41,287 nucleotides of DNA from Anaerotignum lactatifermentans. Lineage in GTDB: Bacteria; Bacillota; Clostridia; Lachnospirales; Anaerotignaceae. Position numbers and translations under genes: made by a program. The notes below the pieces were generated by a model, which was not told the DNA's origin, ran no database searches, and saw only the letters and a program-made list of their open reading frames with translations. Of this stretch, positions 6,757 to 15,371 are shown in pieces (the stretch's first letter is position 1; each line of letters begins with the position of its first letter). The stretch is from contig NZ_JACSNY010000017.1 of assembly GCF_016902535.1 (NCBI RefSeq), positions 1 to 41,287 on the forward strand, given 5' to 3'.

Positions 6757-6850
6757 TATAATATGCTTTGATTGTGCGGTTTTCAAGGACCGCAGATACA
6801 GCTGCGGCGCAGAAATAAGCCGCGGCATACGAAATTTTAAGGAGGAGCTT
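6757..6850 (+). promoter_or_regulatory. tig promoter and structured leader
   Basis: TATAAT at 6757-6762 is a clear -10 box; the -35 region (about 6734-6739) is poor. The roughly 90-nt leader can form two GC-rich hairpins, GCGGT/ACCGC (6776-6793) and GCGGC/GCCGC (about 6803-6825), before the AAGGAGGAG site. No known riboswitch was recognised. Confidence 0.5.
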
Positions 6851-6856
6851 CATATC

Positions 6857-8155
6857 ATGAACGCAACATTGATCAGCAAAGAAAAAACAGAAGTAAAATT
6901 TTCTTTTGAAGTAAGCCCGGAAGTGCTGGAAACAGGTCTGGCTTTTGCTTACAACAAGAACAAAAACCAGATTGCCCTTCCCGGTTTCAGAAAAGGGAAA
7001 GTGCCCAGAAAACTTATCGAAGCACAGTATGGCGAAAACTTCTTCTATGAAGACGCCATCAACCATATTTTCCCCGACGAATACATGGCAGCTATCAAAG
7101 AGCTGGGTCTGGACGTTGTATCCGCTCCCACGCTGGACGTGGAATACATCGACAAGGCAAAGGGTGTTAAATTCCTGATCGACGTAACTGTAAAACCCGA
7201 AGTTACTCTGGGCCAGTATAAAGGTTTGAGCGTAGAAAAGGTGGACGCAGAAGTAAAAGATGAGGATGTTATGGCAGAACTGGAAAGAGTACAGAAACAG
7301 AATGCCAGAAACGTGGAAGTAACAGACAGACCTGCACAGATGGGCGACGTTGTTAAAATCGACTATGAAGGCAGCGTAGACGGCGTTCCTTTCGACGGCG
7401 GCAAAGCAGAGGACTATTCTCTGGAACTGGGTTCCCATTCCTTCATTGAAGGCTTTGAGGATCAGGTAGCAGGCCACTCCATCGGTGAAAACTTCGATAT
7501 CAACGTAACTTTCCCCGAAGCATATCACGCACCCGAACTGGCAGGCAAGCCCGCAGTATTCGCAATCTCCCTGAAAGGCATCACAGCAAAGGAACTGCCT
7601 GAACTGAACGACGCTTTTGCAGAAGATGTTTCCGAATTCTCCACACTGGATGAATATAAAGCAGACATTCTGGCTAAACTGGCAAAAGAAAAGACAGAAA
7701 GAGCAAAACAGCTGCAGGGTGACAAGCTGCTGGACGCTGCTGTTGCAAACTGCACCATGGAAGTACCTCAGGTAATGTACGATAACAAGATCAACAGCAT
7801 GATGAAGGAATTTGAACAGAATATCATGCAGCAGGGTCTGAGCATGGATATCTACTATCAGTACATGGGCACAACAGAAGAAGCCATGAGAGAAAACTTC
7901 AAAGACACCAGCATGAAGAGCGTTGACGCTAGACTGATGCTGGAACAGATCGCGAAGGAAGAAAATCTGACCATCTCTCAGGAAGATCTGGACGCAGAAG
8001 TTGTAAAATACGGCGAAAGCTACGGCATCGACGGCAAGACTATGCTGGAAATGATGAGAGAAGAAGACAAAGAAGCACTGAAACAGGATATGCTGGTAAG
8101 AGCCGCTATGAAGCTCATCGAAGACACAGCAGTTCTGACAGAACCCGAAAAGTAA
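6857..8155 (+). CDS. tig: Trigger factor (ribosome-associated chaperone, PPIase)
   Basis: The 432-residue length matches trigger factor. The N-terminal ribosome-binding domain contains the signature LPGFRKGKVPRKL near residues 40-52. The central FKBP-type prolyl isomerase domain (about 155-245) includes GDVVKIDYEGSVDGVPFDGG. A helical chaperone domain follows. The protein binds at the polypeptide exit tunnel and shields nascent chains. The tig-clpP-clpX order is standard in Clostridia. Codon use is strongly biased (CTG for Leu, AAA for Lys, GTA/GTT for Val) compared with the neighbours, consistent with high expression. Confidence 0.97.
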   Translation: MNATLISKEKTEVKFSFEVSPEVLETGLAFAYNKNKNQIALPGFRKGKVPRKLIEAQYGENFFYEDAINHIFPDEYMAAIKELGLDVVSAPTLDVEYIDKAKGVKFLIDVTVKPEVTLGQYKGLSVEKVDAEVKDEDVMAELERVQKQNARNVEVTDRPAQMGDVVKIDYEGSVDGVPFDGGKAEDYSLELGSHSFIEGFEDQVAGHSIGENFDINVTFPEAYHAPELAGKPAVFAISLKGITAKELPELNDAFAEDVSEFSTLDEYKADILAKLAKEKTERAKQLQGDKLLDAAVANCTMEVPQVMYDNKINSMMKEFEQNIMQQGLSMDIYYQYMGTTEEAMRENFKDTSMKSVDARLMLEQIAKEENLTISQEDLDAEVVKYGESYGIDGKTMLEMMREEDKEALKQDMLVRAAMKLIEDTAVLTEPEK

Positions 8156-8185
8156 GATCGGCAGAAATATCTGCATTGGAAAGAG

Positions 8186-8212
8186 ACAGGCACAGGAAAT
8201 CTGTGCCTGTTT
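8186..8212 (+). terminator. Hairpin between tig and clpP (partial terminator?)
   Basis: A perfect 10-bp stem (ACAGGCACAG / CTGTGCCTGT) with a 5-nt loop is followed by only a short T run. It could attenuate readthrough from tig into clpP. No clear separate clpP promoter is visible in the remaining 30 bp, so full termination is unlikely. Confidence 0.55.
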
Positions 8213-8243
8213 CATAAATTGAATAAAAAAAGGAGGGATTCAG

Positions 8244-8837
8244 ATGAGTTTGGTACCTATGGTCGTGGAACAGACCAATCGTGGAGAACGTTCCTATGAT
8301 ATTTATTCCAGATTGCTGAAAGACAGAATCATTTTCCTGGGGGAAGAAGTAAATGACGTAACAGCCAGCCTGGTGGTGGCACAGCTGCTGTTTTTGGCTG
8401 CGGAGGACCCGGATAAGGATATCAACCTGTATATCAACAGCCCCGGCGGCTCCGTAACGGCGGGCATGGCGATTTATGATACCATGCAGTATATCCGTCC
8501 CGATGTTTCCACCATCTGCATTGGCATGGCAGCCAGCATGGGCGCCTTCCTGCTGGCAGGCGGCGCAAAAGGCAAACGCTACGCTCTGCCCAACGCGGAA
8601 GTGATGATCCACCAGCCCAGCGGCGGCGCCAGAGGGCAGGCAACGGATATCCAGATCCAGGCGGAAAATATTCTGCGGATCAAAAAGAAAATGAACGAGA
8701 TCCTGGCGGAAAATACTGGCAGAACCGTAGAGGAAGTTGCCAGAGACACCGAACGGGATAACTTCATGACGGCGGAAGAAGCCAAAGCCTACGGCCTGAT
8801 CGATGAGGTCATTACAAAGCCCCAGACAAAGGAGTGA
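8244..8837 (+). CDS. clpP: ATP-dependent Clp protease, proteolytic subunit ClpP
   Basis: This 197-residue serine protease has the catalytic triad Ser98 (GMAASMGAF), His123 (VMIHQP) and Asp172 (DTERDNFM). The [16 protein letters not shown] segment is the substrate-binding strand region. The short N-terminus ([11 protein letters not shown]) is typical of processed ClpP. It forms the tetradecameric chamber used by ClpX, whose gene starts 7 bp later. AGGAGGG precedes the ATG. I saw no CtsR-type heptad operator upstream, so regulation probably differs from the Bacillus arrangement. Confidence 0.98.
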   Translation: MSLVPMVVEQTNRGERSYDIYSRLLKDRIIFLGEEVNDVTASLVVAQLLFLAAEDPDKDINLYINSPGGSVTAGMAIYDTMQYIRPDVSTICIGMAASMGAFLLAGGAKGKRYALPNAEVMIHQPSGGARGQATDIQIQAENILRIKKKMNEILAENTGRTVEEVARDTERDNFMTAEEAKAYGLIDEVITKPQTKE

Positions 8838-8844
8838 GAACGGC

Positions 8845-10140
8845 ATGGCCGGTAAAAATGATGAAACAAACAAGCTGCGTTGTTCCTTCTGCGGAAAAAC
8901 GCAGGATCAGGTAAAAAAACTGATCGCGGGACCTAATGTATATATTTGTGACGAGTGTATCGACCTTTGCTCCGATATTCTGGACGAGGAATACGAAACA
9001 CTGGCCAGAGAGGACGAGGTATTTAAGGTGCCGAAGCCCAAGGAGATCAAGGCCACACTGGATCAGTATGTCATTGGGCAGGACAGAGCGAAACAGGCTC
9101 TGGCCGTTGCGGTCTACAACCACTATAAACGCATTTATATGGATGCGAAGACAGAGTCTGTGGAACTGCAGAAGAGCAATATCCTGCTGGTAGGACCTAC
9201 CGGCACCGGCAAGACCCTGCTGGCACAGACACTGGCGAAGGTATTGAATGTTCCCTTTGCCATCGCTGACGCTACCTCTTTGACAGAGGCCGGCTATGTA
9301 GGTGAGGACGTAGAGAATATCCTGCTGAAGCTGATTCAGGCAGCGGATTATGATGTGGAACGCGCGGAGCGCGGCATCATTTATATTGATGAAATCGACA
9401 AGATCACCAAGAAAAGCGAAAACGTATCTATCACCAGAGACGTCAGCGGCGAAGGCGTACAGCAGGCGCTGCTGAAGATTCTGGAGGGGACTGTGGCAAG
9501 TGTGCCTCCTCAGGGCGGCAGAAAGCACCCCCATCAGGAATTTATCCAGATTGATACCACCAATATCCTTTTTATCTGCGGCGGTGCCTTTGGCGGCATC
9601 GAAAAGATTATCCAGAATCGTATGGGCCATAAGGTCATCGGCTTTGGCGCGGAGGTTCACAAGAAGGTGGATAAGAGCAACGATGAGCTGCTTCAGAGCA
9701 TGATGCCTCAGGATCTGCTGAAATACGGCCTGATCCCGGAATTTATCGGGCGTCTGCCTGTGGTTGTGACACTGGATAATCTGGATGAGGAAGCCTTCAT
9801 CCATATCCTGACAGAGCCGAAAAACGCTTTGACAAAGCAGTATGAATATCTCTTTGAGCTGGATGACGTAATGCTGGAGTTCCGGGAGGACGCTTTGCGG
9901 GCCATTGCCCACAAGGCTATGGAACGGGAGACCGGCGCCAGAGGTCTGCGCTCTATTGTAGAGGAATTCATCAATCCTGTGATGTACGAGATCCCCACAC
10001 AGACCAATGTGGAAAAATGTATTATCACAAAAGATGTCGTGGAAAATAAGGCGGAGCCGGAATATGTTTACAATGAAAACAGAAAGCCCCTGCACCGTCT
10101 GCGTCAGAAAAAACAGAATTCTGGCGCCAGCGCATCCTGA
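8845..10140 (+). CDS. clpX: ATP-dependent Clp protease ATP-binding subunit ClpX
   Basis: The 431-residue AAA+ unfoldase has an N-terminal zinc-binding domain with Cys13, Cys16, Cys35 and Cys38. Walker A is GPTGTGKT (117-124), Walker B is IIYIDEIDK, and the GYVGEDVE pore loop and the arginine-finger region are present. It recognises tagged or native substrates and feeds them to ClpP. I chose ATG 8845, 7 bp after the clpP stop, with AAAGGAGTGAG as the ribosome site. An in-frame start at 8803 would lie inside clpP. Confidence 0.98.
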   Translation: MAGKNDETNKLRCSFCGKTQDQVKKLIAGPNVYICDECIDLCSDILDEEYETLAREDEVFKVPKPKEIKATLDQYVIGQDRAKQALAVAVYNHYKRIYMDAKTESVELQKSNILLVGPTGTGKTLLAQTLAKVLNVPFAIADATSLTEAGYVGEDVENILLKLIQAADYDVERAERGIIYIDEIDKITKKSENVSITRDVSGEGVQQALLKILEGTVASVPPQGGRKHPHQEFIQIDTTNILFICGGAFGGIEKIIQNRMGHKVIGFGAEVHKKVDKSNDELLQSMMPQDLLKYGLIPEFIGRLPVVVTLDNLDEEAFIHILTEPKNALTKQYEYLFELDDVMLEFREDALRAIAHKAMERETGARGLRSIVEEFINPVMYEIPTQTNVEKCIITKDVVENKAEPEYVYNENRKPLHRLRQKKQNSGASAS

Positions 10141-10162
10141 TAAATAAATGACAAAATATGGA

Positions 10163-10205
10163 ACAGAGGGAACACCGTAAAAAGGGGACCCTCTGTTTTT
10201 TTTTA
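10163..10205 (+). terminator. Terminator of the tig-clpPX unit
   Basis: ACAGAGGG (10163-10170) pairs with CCCTCTGT (10189-10196), followed by nine T residues. Confidence 0.9.
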
Positions 10206-10347
10206 ATTTTCGGGGGAGTCGAAAACGGATTGTATACAAGGGCTGGAGCGGTGGTACGCCGGTGGCGGATATTTGCGTTTCATAGAAAGAAAATTGAAAA
10301 AACAAGGGAAAAAATCAAAAAAATGTGAAAAAAATCTCAAAATCCTA

Positions 10348-10376
10348 TTGACGTTGGAAAAGCCCGGGGATATAAT
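10348..10376 (+). promoter_or_regulatory. Promoter of the threonine dehydratase gene
   Basis: TTGACG (10348-10353) and TATAAT (10371-10376) have a 17-bp spacer. The 10206-10347 stretch before it holds no gene I can support; its 3' half is very A-rich. The leader to the ATG is about 65 nt and ends in AACAGGAG. Confidence 0.8.
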
Positions 10377-10448
10377 AAACTCGTACATGAGAGAGGGACA
10401 ATTAAGAACGATTGTCCGTGTTATAAAAACAAACAGGAGTGATTATTT

Positions 10449-11642
10449 ATGTTGACAATGGAAATGCTGCAGGACGCAAAAAAGGTACTGGACGGCGTAG
10501 CTAGAAAGACACCCGTATTCCAGTCCACATACATCAACCCCGAAGCTGATGTATACATCAAATGTGAAAACATGCAGGTAACTGGTTCCTTCAAACTGAG
10601 AGGCGCTTACTTCAAAACAGCTAGCCTGACAGATGAAGAAGCAAAAAAAGGCGTTATCGCTTGCTCCGCTGGTAACCACGCACAGGGCGTAGCACTGGCT
10701 GCTCAGAAAAAAGGTATCCCCGCTGTAATCTGCATGCCTGAATCCGCACCCATGGCTAAAGTAGAAGCTACAAAGAGCTATGGCGCAGAAGTAGTTCTGG
10801 TTCCCGGCGTATATGATGACGCTGCTGCAAAGGCAACTCAGCTGCAGCAGGAAAAAGGCTACACATTCCTGCATCCTTTCAACGATGAATATGTAATGGC
10901 AGGCCAGGGTACAGTTGGTCTGGAAATCATGGAACAGGTAAAAGACGCAGAAGTTGTTCTGTGCCCCATCGGCGGCGGCGGCCTGATCAGCGGCGTTGCT
11001 TTCGCTGTAAAACAGATCAACCCTAACTGCAAAGTATATGGTGTACAGGCAGCAGGCGCTCCTTCCATGCTGAACGCTCTGAACGTTGGTACAACAGCTG
11101 CTCTGCCTTCCGTAAGCACAATGGCTGACGGTATCGCAGTAAAACAGCCCGGCGACCTGACATTCGCTATGTGCCAGAAATATGTTGACGGCGTTGTAAC
11201 AGTAACAGAAGACGAAATCGCTTCCGCAATCCTGAAACTGATCGAAAAACACAAAATGGTAGCAGAAGGCGCTGGCGCAGTTTCCGTAGCAGCTGCTATG
11301 TACAACAAAGTAGACATCAAAGGCAAAAAAGCAGTTTGCATCATCTCCGGCGGTAACGTTGACGTAAACGTTCTGGACCGTATCATTGACAAGGCTCTGC
11401 AGGCAAACGGCAGAATCACAAAACTGTCTGTAATGGTTATGGATAAACCCGGCCAGCTGACACAGCTGCTGACAGCAATCGCTGAAACAGGCGCAAACAT
11501 CTTCACAGTAAACCACGATCGTATGGTACAGGATATCGCGGTAAGCACATGTATCGTAGACATCGTTGCTGAAACAAGAAATCAGGAACACAGCGATGAA
11601 ATGATCGCTGCCATCAAAGCAAAAGGCTTTGAAGTACTGTAA
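10449..11642 (+). CDS. tdcB: Threonine ammonia-lyase (catabolic type, with ACT domain)
   Basis: This PLP enzyme of 397 residues deaminates threonine to 2-oxobutyrate and ammonia. The PLP lysine is Lys49 in TGSFKLRGA, and CPIGGGGLISG is the phosphate-binding glycine loop. Residues from about 325 form one ACT domain (KLSVMVMDKPGQLTQLL). The length and single ACT domain fit the short catabolic or TdcB-like class rather than long biosynthetic IlvA, but allosteric control cannot be read off. Codon choice is extremely biased (nearly only CTG for Leu), unlike the neighbouring transporter, suggesting very high expression. It forms a single-gene unit with its own promoter and terminator, which suits amino-acid fermentation. 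Confidence 0.93.
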   Translation: MLTMEMLQDAKKVLDGVARKTPVFQSTYINPEADVYIKCENMQVTGSFKLRGAYFKTASLTDEEAKKGVIACSAGNHAQGVALAAQKKGIPAVICMPESAPMAKVEATKSYGAEVVLVPGVYDDAAAKATQLQQEKGYTFLHPFNDEYVMAGQGTVGLEIMEQVKDAEVVLCPIGGGGLISGVAFAVKQINPNCKVYGVQAAGAPSMLNALNVGTTAALPSVSTMADGIAVKQPGDLTFAMCQKYVDGVVTVTEDEIASAILKLIEKHKMVAEGAGAVSVAAAMYNKVDIKGKKAVCIISGGNVDVNVLDRIIDKALQANGRITKLSVMVMDKPGQLTQLLTAIAETGANIFTVNHDRMVQDIAVSTCIVDIVAETRNQEHSDEMIAAIKAKGFEVL

Positions 11643-11670
11643 TTCTCATTGACAACATTCGCTCTTACAG

Positions 11671-11703
11671 GAACATTCCTCTTTTGAGGAATGTTCTTTT
11701 TTT
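11671..11703 (+). terminator. Terminator after tdcB
   Basis: A perfect 11-bp stem (GAACATTCCTC / GAGGAATGTTC) with a TTTT loop is followed by seven T residues. Confidence 0.95.
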
Positions 11704-11715
11704 GCCAAAAACTCC

Positions 11716-11744
11716 TTGTTCAGAGAAAGGGAAGAGGATATAAT
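11716..11744 (+). promoter_or_regulatory. Promoter of the EamA transporter gene
   Basis: TTGTTC (11716-11721) and TATAAT (11739-11744) are 17 bp apart, about 70 bp before the chosen start. Confidence 0.6.
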
Positions 11745-11813
11745 GAAGCATAAGCCTTGTCTGAGAGGACGAAGGGAAAAGAACGAAGAAAAAGAGATGG
11801 GGGAGAAGGAAGA

Positions 11814-12734
11814 ATGGAGAAGGAAGGAAGCAAAGAGAAGGGGATTCTGCTGACACTGGCCGGCGGTATTTGCTGGGGGATCTCCGGATGCTTTGGGCAG
11901 TATCTTTTTCAGCAGAAGGACGTGACTTCCAACTGGCTGGTTTCTGTGCGGCTGCTGGTGGCTGGGATTTTGCTGCTGGCCATCGGCAGATGGCGTATGG
12001 GGAAAGATTTGAATGCTTTTTTTCATGACAGGAAGGACCTTCGGAAGGTGCTGATTTTTTCTGTCTTTGGGATGCTGTTCTGTCAGTATTTCTATTTTTC
12101 CGCCGTGGAATATTCCAACGCGGGAACAGCTACGGTGCTGCAATCTTTAGCGCCCTTTGTTATATTGGCCATTGTATGTATCCGCGGGCTGCGGCTGCCC
12201 AAAGGAAGGGAGGTCATTGCGGTATTTGCGGCGGTCAGCGGTGTGTTTTTGCTGAGTACTCATGGAAATATCCACAATATGATGCTGACAGAGCAGGCAC
12301 TGTTTTTTGGTCTGGCTTCCGCCGCCGGTGCGGCGGCTTATAATTTGCTGTCGGCGGAGATGCTGAGCAAATACGGCGTGTATCCCGTGGTGGGCTATGG
12401 TATGCTCTTTGGCGGCATCGTCCTGACCGTGATCGTATGGCCGTGGCGTTATGGCCTGATCTGGGACAGCGGGACGATCATCGCCCTGTTTGGTGTAATT
12501 GTCATAGGGACAGCGGTGGCGTTTTCTCTGTATCTGAAGGGTGTCAGCATGGTAGGCCCCTTTATGGGTAGTCTGCTGGGCATGGTGGAGCCGGTGACGG
12601 CCATTGTGGTATCGTTCCTGTTTTTGGATACCAAGTTCCAGTGGATTGATCTGGTGGGATTTGTATTGATTTTAGGCACGGTGCTGCTGATGTCACTGCG
12701 CTCTCCCGGCAGAGAAGCAACGAAAAAATCGTAA
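11814..12734 (+). CDS. EamA/DMT family transporter
   Basis: This 306-residue protein has about ten hydrophobic segments arranged as two five-helix EamA repeats, for example LTLAGGICWGISGCFGQYL near the start and GPFMGSLLGMVEPVTAIVV near residue 250. The pattern is that of drug/metabolite exporters of the RhaT/EamA type. The substrate cannot be predicted; the preceding threonine dehydratase has its own terminator, so linkage gives no clue. I chose ATG 11814 with a purine-rich GGGGGAGAAGGAAG site. An upstream in-frame TTG would add a very basic, unlikely extension. Confidence 0.9.
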   Translation: MEKEGSKEKGILLTLAGGICWGISGCFGQYLFQQKDVTSNWLVSVRLLVAGILLLAIGRWRMGKDLNAFFHDRKDLRKVLIFSVFGMLFCQYFYFSAVEYSNAGTATVLQSLAPFVILAIVCIRGLRLPKGREVIAVFAAVSGVFLLSTHGNIHNMMLTEQALFFGLASAAGAAAYNLLSAEMLSKYGVYPVVGYGMLFGGIVLTVIVWPWRYGLIWDSGTIIALFGVIVIGTAVAFSLYLKGVSMVGPFMGSLLGMVEPVTAIVVSFLFLDTKFQWIDLVGFVLILGTVLLMSLRSPGREATKKS

Positions 12735-12753
12735 AAAAGCGTTTGGAATTTGG

Positions 12754-12793
12754 AAAAGGCGGTATTCTCTTTTGAGAGAAACACCGCCTTTTT
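12754..12793. terminator. Bidirectional terminator between the transporter and def
   Basis: AAAAGGCGGT pairs with ACCGCCTTTTT, with an inner TTCTC/GAGAA stem. T runs occur on both strands, which suits two convergent genes. Confidence 0.9.
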
Positions 12794-12802
12794 ATGTCTA
12801 AA

Positions 12803-13288
12803 TCATACTTCTGATTTCAAAAAGAAGGATTTGCTGTCTTTGGCCCGCATCACAGCCAGAATGCCGTCCAGATGGTCATATTCATGCTGCAAAAGCTCGG
12901 AAAGATCTCCCTCCAAAGCCATTTGGCAGGGGGTTTTCTCTAAATCCGTGTAATGGATGATGCAGCGGCGGTGACGGGAGACCCGCACCAGCAGTTCCGG
13001 AAAGGACATGCAGTCGTCCATGACATCCATCATTTCCTCGTCGGGAAATTCCAACGAAGGATTGATGAAAACCGTAGGGGTATCAATGAACATATACAGC
13101 AGACGCAGAGGCACACCAATCTGCGGCGCGGCAATGGCCCGTCCGGCGCCGTATTTTTTGCGGAAGGCCAGCAGCGTATCGTGGAGATCTTCCACAATGG
13201 CCGGCAGGTCTTTCCAGTCCGCGTCGGTGACAGGACGGCTGGTTTCGTAAAGGGCGGGATTGCCCAGAAGCAGTATTTTTCTTTCCAT
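12803..13288 (-). CDS. def: Peptide deformylase, variant motif 2
   Basis: This 161-residue metalloprotease removes formyl groups from nascent N-termini. Motif 1 is GAGRAIAAPQ (47-56), and motif 3 is QHEYDHLDG with metal ligands His135 and His139 and catalytic Glu136. Motif 2, normally EGCLS, reads DDCMS with the metal-binding Cys93 kept. All metal ligands are therefore present, but the flanking residues are unusual. This may be an additional or divergent deformylase rather than the main housekeeping one, which is often found beside fmt and priA; neither is here. The coding strand is opposite to its neighbours. Confidence 0.88.
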   Translation of the reverse strand: MERKILLLGNPALYETSRPVTDADWKDLPAIVEDLHDTLLAFRKKYGAGRAIAAPQIGVPLRLLYMFIDTPTVFINPSLEFPDEEMMDVMDDCMSFPELLVRVSRHRRCIIHYTDLEKTPCQMALEGDLSELLQHEYDHLDGILAVMRAKDSKSFFLKSEV

Positions 13289-13308
13289 AAATAAACACCT
13301 CCGTCTTT

Positions 13309-13338
13309 ATTATACGCCGCCGTCGGGAGGCAGGACAA
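13309..13338 (-). promoter_or_regulatory. def promoter (divergent)
   Basis: On the minus strand TTGTCC (13333-13338) and TATAAT (13309-13314) are 18 bp apart, just upstream of the AGGTGT ribosome site of def. Confidence 0.65.
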
Positions 13339-13358
13339 GCCTTCTTTTTTGTGGGGGC

Positions 13359-13387
13359 TTGCCCTTTTTGGCGGCCTACATTATAAT
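13359..13387 (+). promoter_or_regulatory. ruvAB promoter
   Basis: TTGCCC (13359-13364) and TATAAT (13382-13387) are 17 bp apart, 33 bp before the ruvA ATG. An inverted repeat CAAGCC/GGCTTG (13336-13361) lies between the divergent def and ruvA promoters. No GAAC-N4-GTTC SOS box is seen here. Confidence 0.7.
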
Positions 13388-13420
13388 GGATACAGCATGG
13401 AAAAAGGAAGGAAGTATGGA

Positions 13421-14020
13421 ATGATCGCATATATCAAGGGAACACTGGAAGCAAAGGGAAACGGCTTCGTCATTGTGGAGAGCGGCGGGATCGGCTACCG
13501 CATTTTTATGTCGCCTACGGCATTGACCCAAATGCCCGCCTCCGGAGAGACGGTAAAGGTCTATACCTATATGAACGTCAAAGAGGACGGCATCTCTTTG
13601 TACGGGTTTTCTTCTTTGGAGGAGCAGGAGCTGTTCCTGCGGCTCATTACCGTATCCGGTGTGGGGCCCAAAGGGGCACTGGCCTTTCTTTCCCAGCTGC
13701 GTCCCCAGGAGATCATTCTGGCCATTCTTTCCGATGATGTGAAAACATTGTCCAAGGCGCCGGGCGTAGGCAGAAAGACAGCCCAGCGGGTGATTCTGGA
13801 ACTGAAGGATAAATTCCAGACGGCGGAAGCAGTGGCATGGGAAATAGAAGAACAGGCGGCGCCCACTTCTGCCGGGGCGAAATTTGAGGCCATAGACGCG
13901 CTGACGGCATTGGGATACAGCCGCAGCGAGGCGGCCGGGGCCGTCAACGCTGTTGCGGCGGAGGAGATGACCACGGAAGAAATTCTGAAGGCGGCATTGA
14001 AAAAGATGGTAAGATTTTAA
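13421..14020 (+). CDS. ruvA: Holliday junction DNA helicase subunit RuvA
   Basis: The 199-residue length matches RuvA. It starts MIAYIKGTL, with the OB-fold domain I (VESGGIGYRIFM). Domain II has helix-hairpin-helix motifs such as SGVGPKGALAFLS and APGVGRKTAQRVILELKDK. The small C-terminal domain III (EAIDALTALGYSRSEAAGAV) contacts RuvB. RuvA binds four-way junctions and recruits RuvB. I chose ATG 13421 after AAGGAAGGAAG because an in-frame upstream start would overlap the promoter. No ruvC is present in the window, as is usual for Bacillota using RecU. Confidence 0.96.
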   Translation: MIAYIKGTLEAKGNGFVIVESGGIGYRIFMSPTALTQMPASGETVKVYTYMNVKEDGISLYGFSSLEEQELFLRLITVSGVGPKGALAFLSQLRPQEIILAILSDDVKTLSKAPGVGRKTAQRVILELKDKFQTAEAVAWEIEEQAAPTSAGAKFEAIDALTALGYSRSEAAGAVNAVAAEEMTTEEILKAALKKMVRF

Positions 14021-14038
14021 GATAGCAGGTGTTGGAAG

Positions 14039-15061
14039 TTGGAGAAGAAAAGAATTATAACGGCGGGATTCCGGGAGGAGGATCTGGAGCTGGAGCCGAA
14101 GCTGCGGCCGGACCGTCTGGAAAATTACATCGGGCAGGAGGGCATCAAGGAAAACCTGCGGGTATTCATGGAGGCGGCAAAGCAGCGGGGCGAGACGCTG
14201 GATCATGTGCTGCTTTACGGCCCGCCGGGACTGGGTAAGACCACCCTGTCCAATATCATCGCCCAGGAAATGGGCGTGCAGATCAAAACCACCTCCGGCC
14301 CTGCCATTGAACGGCCGGGAGATATGGCGGCGGTGCTGAACAGTCTGAATGAGGGGGATGTGCTCTTTATTGACGAGATCCACCGTCTGAACCGCATGAT
14401 CGAAGAGATCCTGTATCCCGCCATGGAGGACTTTGTCATTGATATTATGATCGGGAAAGGGCCGGGGGCCCGTTCTGTGCGGCTGGATCTGCCAAAGTTT
14501 ACCCTCATCGGGGCGACTACCCGCATAGGACTGCTGACGGCGCCTCTGCGGGACCGCTTTGGCGTGGTCCATCGTCTGGAGCCCTATTCCGTAGAGGATT
14601 TGAAAAAAATATTATATCGTTCGGCCCAGGTATTGCAGGTAGAGCTGGAGGAAGAAGGAGCGGAAGAAATCGCCAGACGTTCCAGAGGCACTCCCAGAAT
14701 CGCCAATCGTCTGCTGCGGCGGGTGCGGGATTTCGCACAGGTGAAGTATGACGGCAGGATTACGGCGGAGGTGGCACGGTTCGCTCTGGATCTGCTGGAA
14801 GTGGATAAAATGGGGCTGGACTATATCGACAGAAAAATGCTCATGGCCATGATCGAGAAATTTTCCGGCAGGCCTGTGGGTCTGGATACTCTGGCGGCCT
14901 CTATCAATGAGGAGCCGGAGACCATAGAGGATGTATATGAGCCGTATTTGCTGCAGCTGGGGTATATCCAGCGCACACCAAGGGGCAGAGTGGTAACGGC
15001 AAGAGGATATGCTCATTTCGGATTGCCCTACCCGGGAGAAGGAAAAGGAGGAACAGCATGA
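14039..15061 (+). CDS. ruvB: Holliday junction branch migration ATPase RuvB
   Basis: This 340-residue AAA+ motor has Walker A GPPGLGKT (61-68), Walker B DEIHRL (112-117), sensor 1 GATTR and arginine-containing LRDRFG. A C-terminal winged helix ends with [17 protein letters not shown]. It drives branch migration of junctions bound by RuvA. Translation most likely starts at TTG 14039, since no ATG is available before the conserved N-terminus; GGTG lies 7 bp upstream. It is 18 bp after ruvA and overlaps the next gene by ATGA. Confidence 0.97.
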   Translation: MEKKRIITAGFREEDLELEPKLRPDRLENYIGQEGIKENLRVFMEAAKQRGETLDHVLLYGPPGLGKTTLSNIIAQEMGVQIKTTSGPAIERPGDMAAVLNSLNEGDVLFIDEIHRLNRMIEEILYPAMEDFVIDIMIGKGPGARSVRLDLPKFTLIGATTRIGLLTAPLRDRFGVVHRLEPYSVEDLKKILYRSAQVLQVELEEEGAEEIARRSRGTPRIANRLLRRVRDFAQVKYDGRITAEVARFALDLLEVDKMGLDYIDRKMLMAMIEKFSGRPVGLDTLAASINEEPETIEDVYEPYLLQLGYIQRTPRGRVVTARGYAHFGLPYPGEGKGGTA

Positions 15062-15321
15062 AACTGACATTGGAAGAATTGATTGAGGATGTAAAAAACG
15101 AGCTGCTTTGCTACGAGGATGCCGAGGAAACGGCACAGCGCTGGGAAGAGGAGTTCCGGGCCTGGGCCGAGGAACAGCAGGGCAAAAACAAGGACCTGAG
15201 CGTGGAAGGCGACCGCGTGATGTTCCGCATCAAGGACGAGGAAGAGGTTTTTGAGATTGCCGATTCCTATATGGATGCCCTGGAAGAAGGCAGTGTAAAA
15301 AAATACTGGGAAAAATTCTGA
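15058..15321 (+). CDS. Small acidic protein coupled to ruvB
   Basis: I do not recognise this 87-residue, strongly acidic and helical protein. It has many Glu/Asp residues, several Trp, a single Cys ([10 protein letters not shown]), and ends KKYWEKF. There is no signal peptide or membrane segment. Its ATG overlaps the ruvB stop, and AAAGGAGG inside ruvB serves as the ribosome site, so it is translationally coupled to branch-migration machinery. A role with RuvAB is possible but unproven. Confidence 0.75.
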   Translation: MKLTLEELIEDVKNELLCYEDAEETAQRWEEEFRAWAEEQQGKNKDLSVEGDRVMFRIKDEEEVFEIADSYMDALEEGSVKKYWEKF

Positions 15322-15324
15322 CAA

Positions 15325-15369
15325 AAAAAGGTGTTTCCGCTCCTCAAGGGGAGTGGGAAACACCTTTTT
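15325..15369. terminator. Bidirectional terminator, ruv operon and thioesterase gene
   Basis: A long stem (AAAAAGGTGTTTCC / GGAAACACCTTTTT, with inner CTCC/GGAG) has T runs on both strands, between convergent transcription units. Confidence 0.93.
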
Positions 15370-15371
15370 GT

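Noticed and set aside
6326-8215. A 629-residue frame antisense to trigger factor
   Set aside because: The product is Phe/Cys-rich nonsense caused by codon bias on the real strand; trigger factor is certain.
10206-10347. Possible T-box or riboswitch before threonine dehydratase
   Set aside because: A GGTGGTACG stretch caught the eye, but it lies upstream of the promoter and has no specifier loop or antiterminator, so it cannot be in the leader RNA.
8812-11591. Long antisense frames opposite clpX (497 residues) and threonine dehydratase (382 residues)
   Set aside because: Both are shadows of strongly biased genes, with no ribosome site and no recognisable domain.
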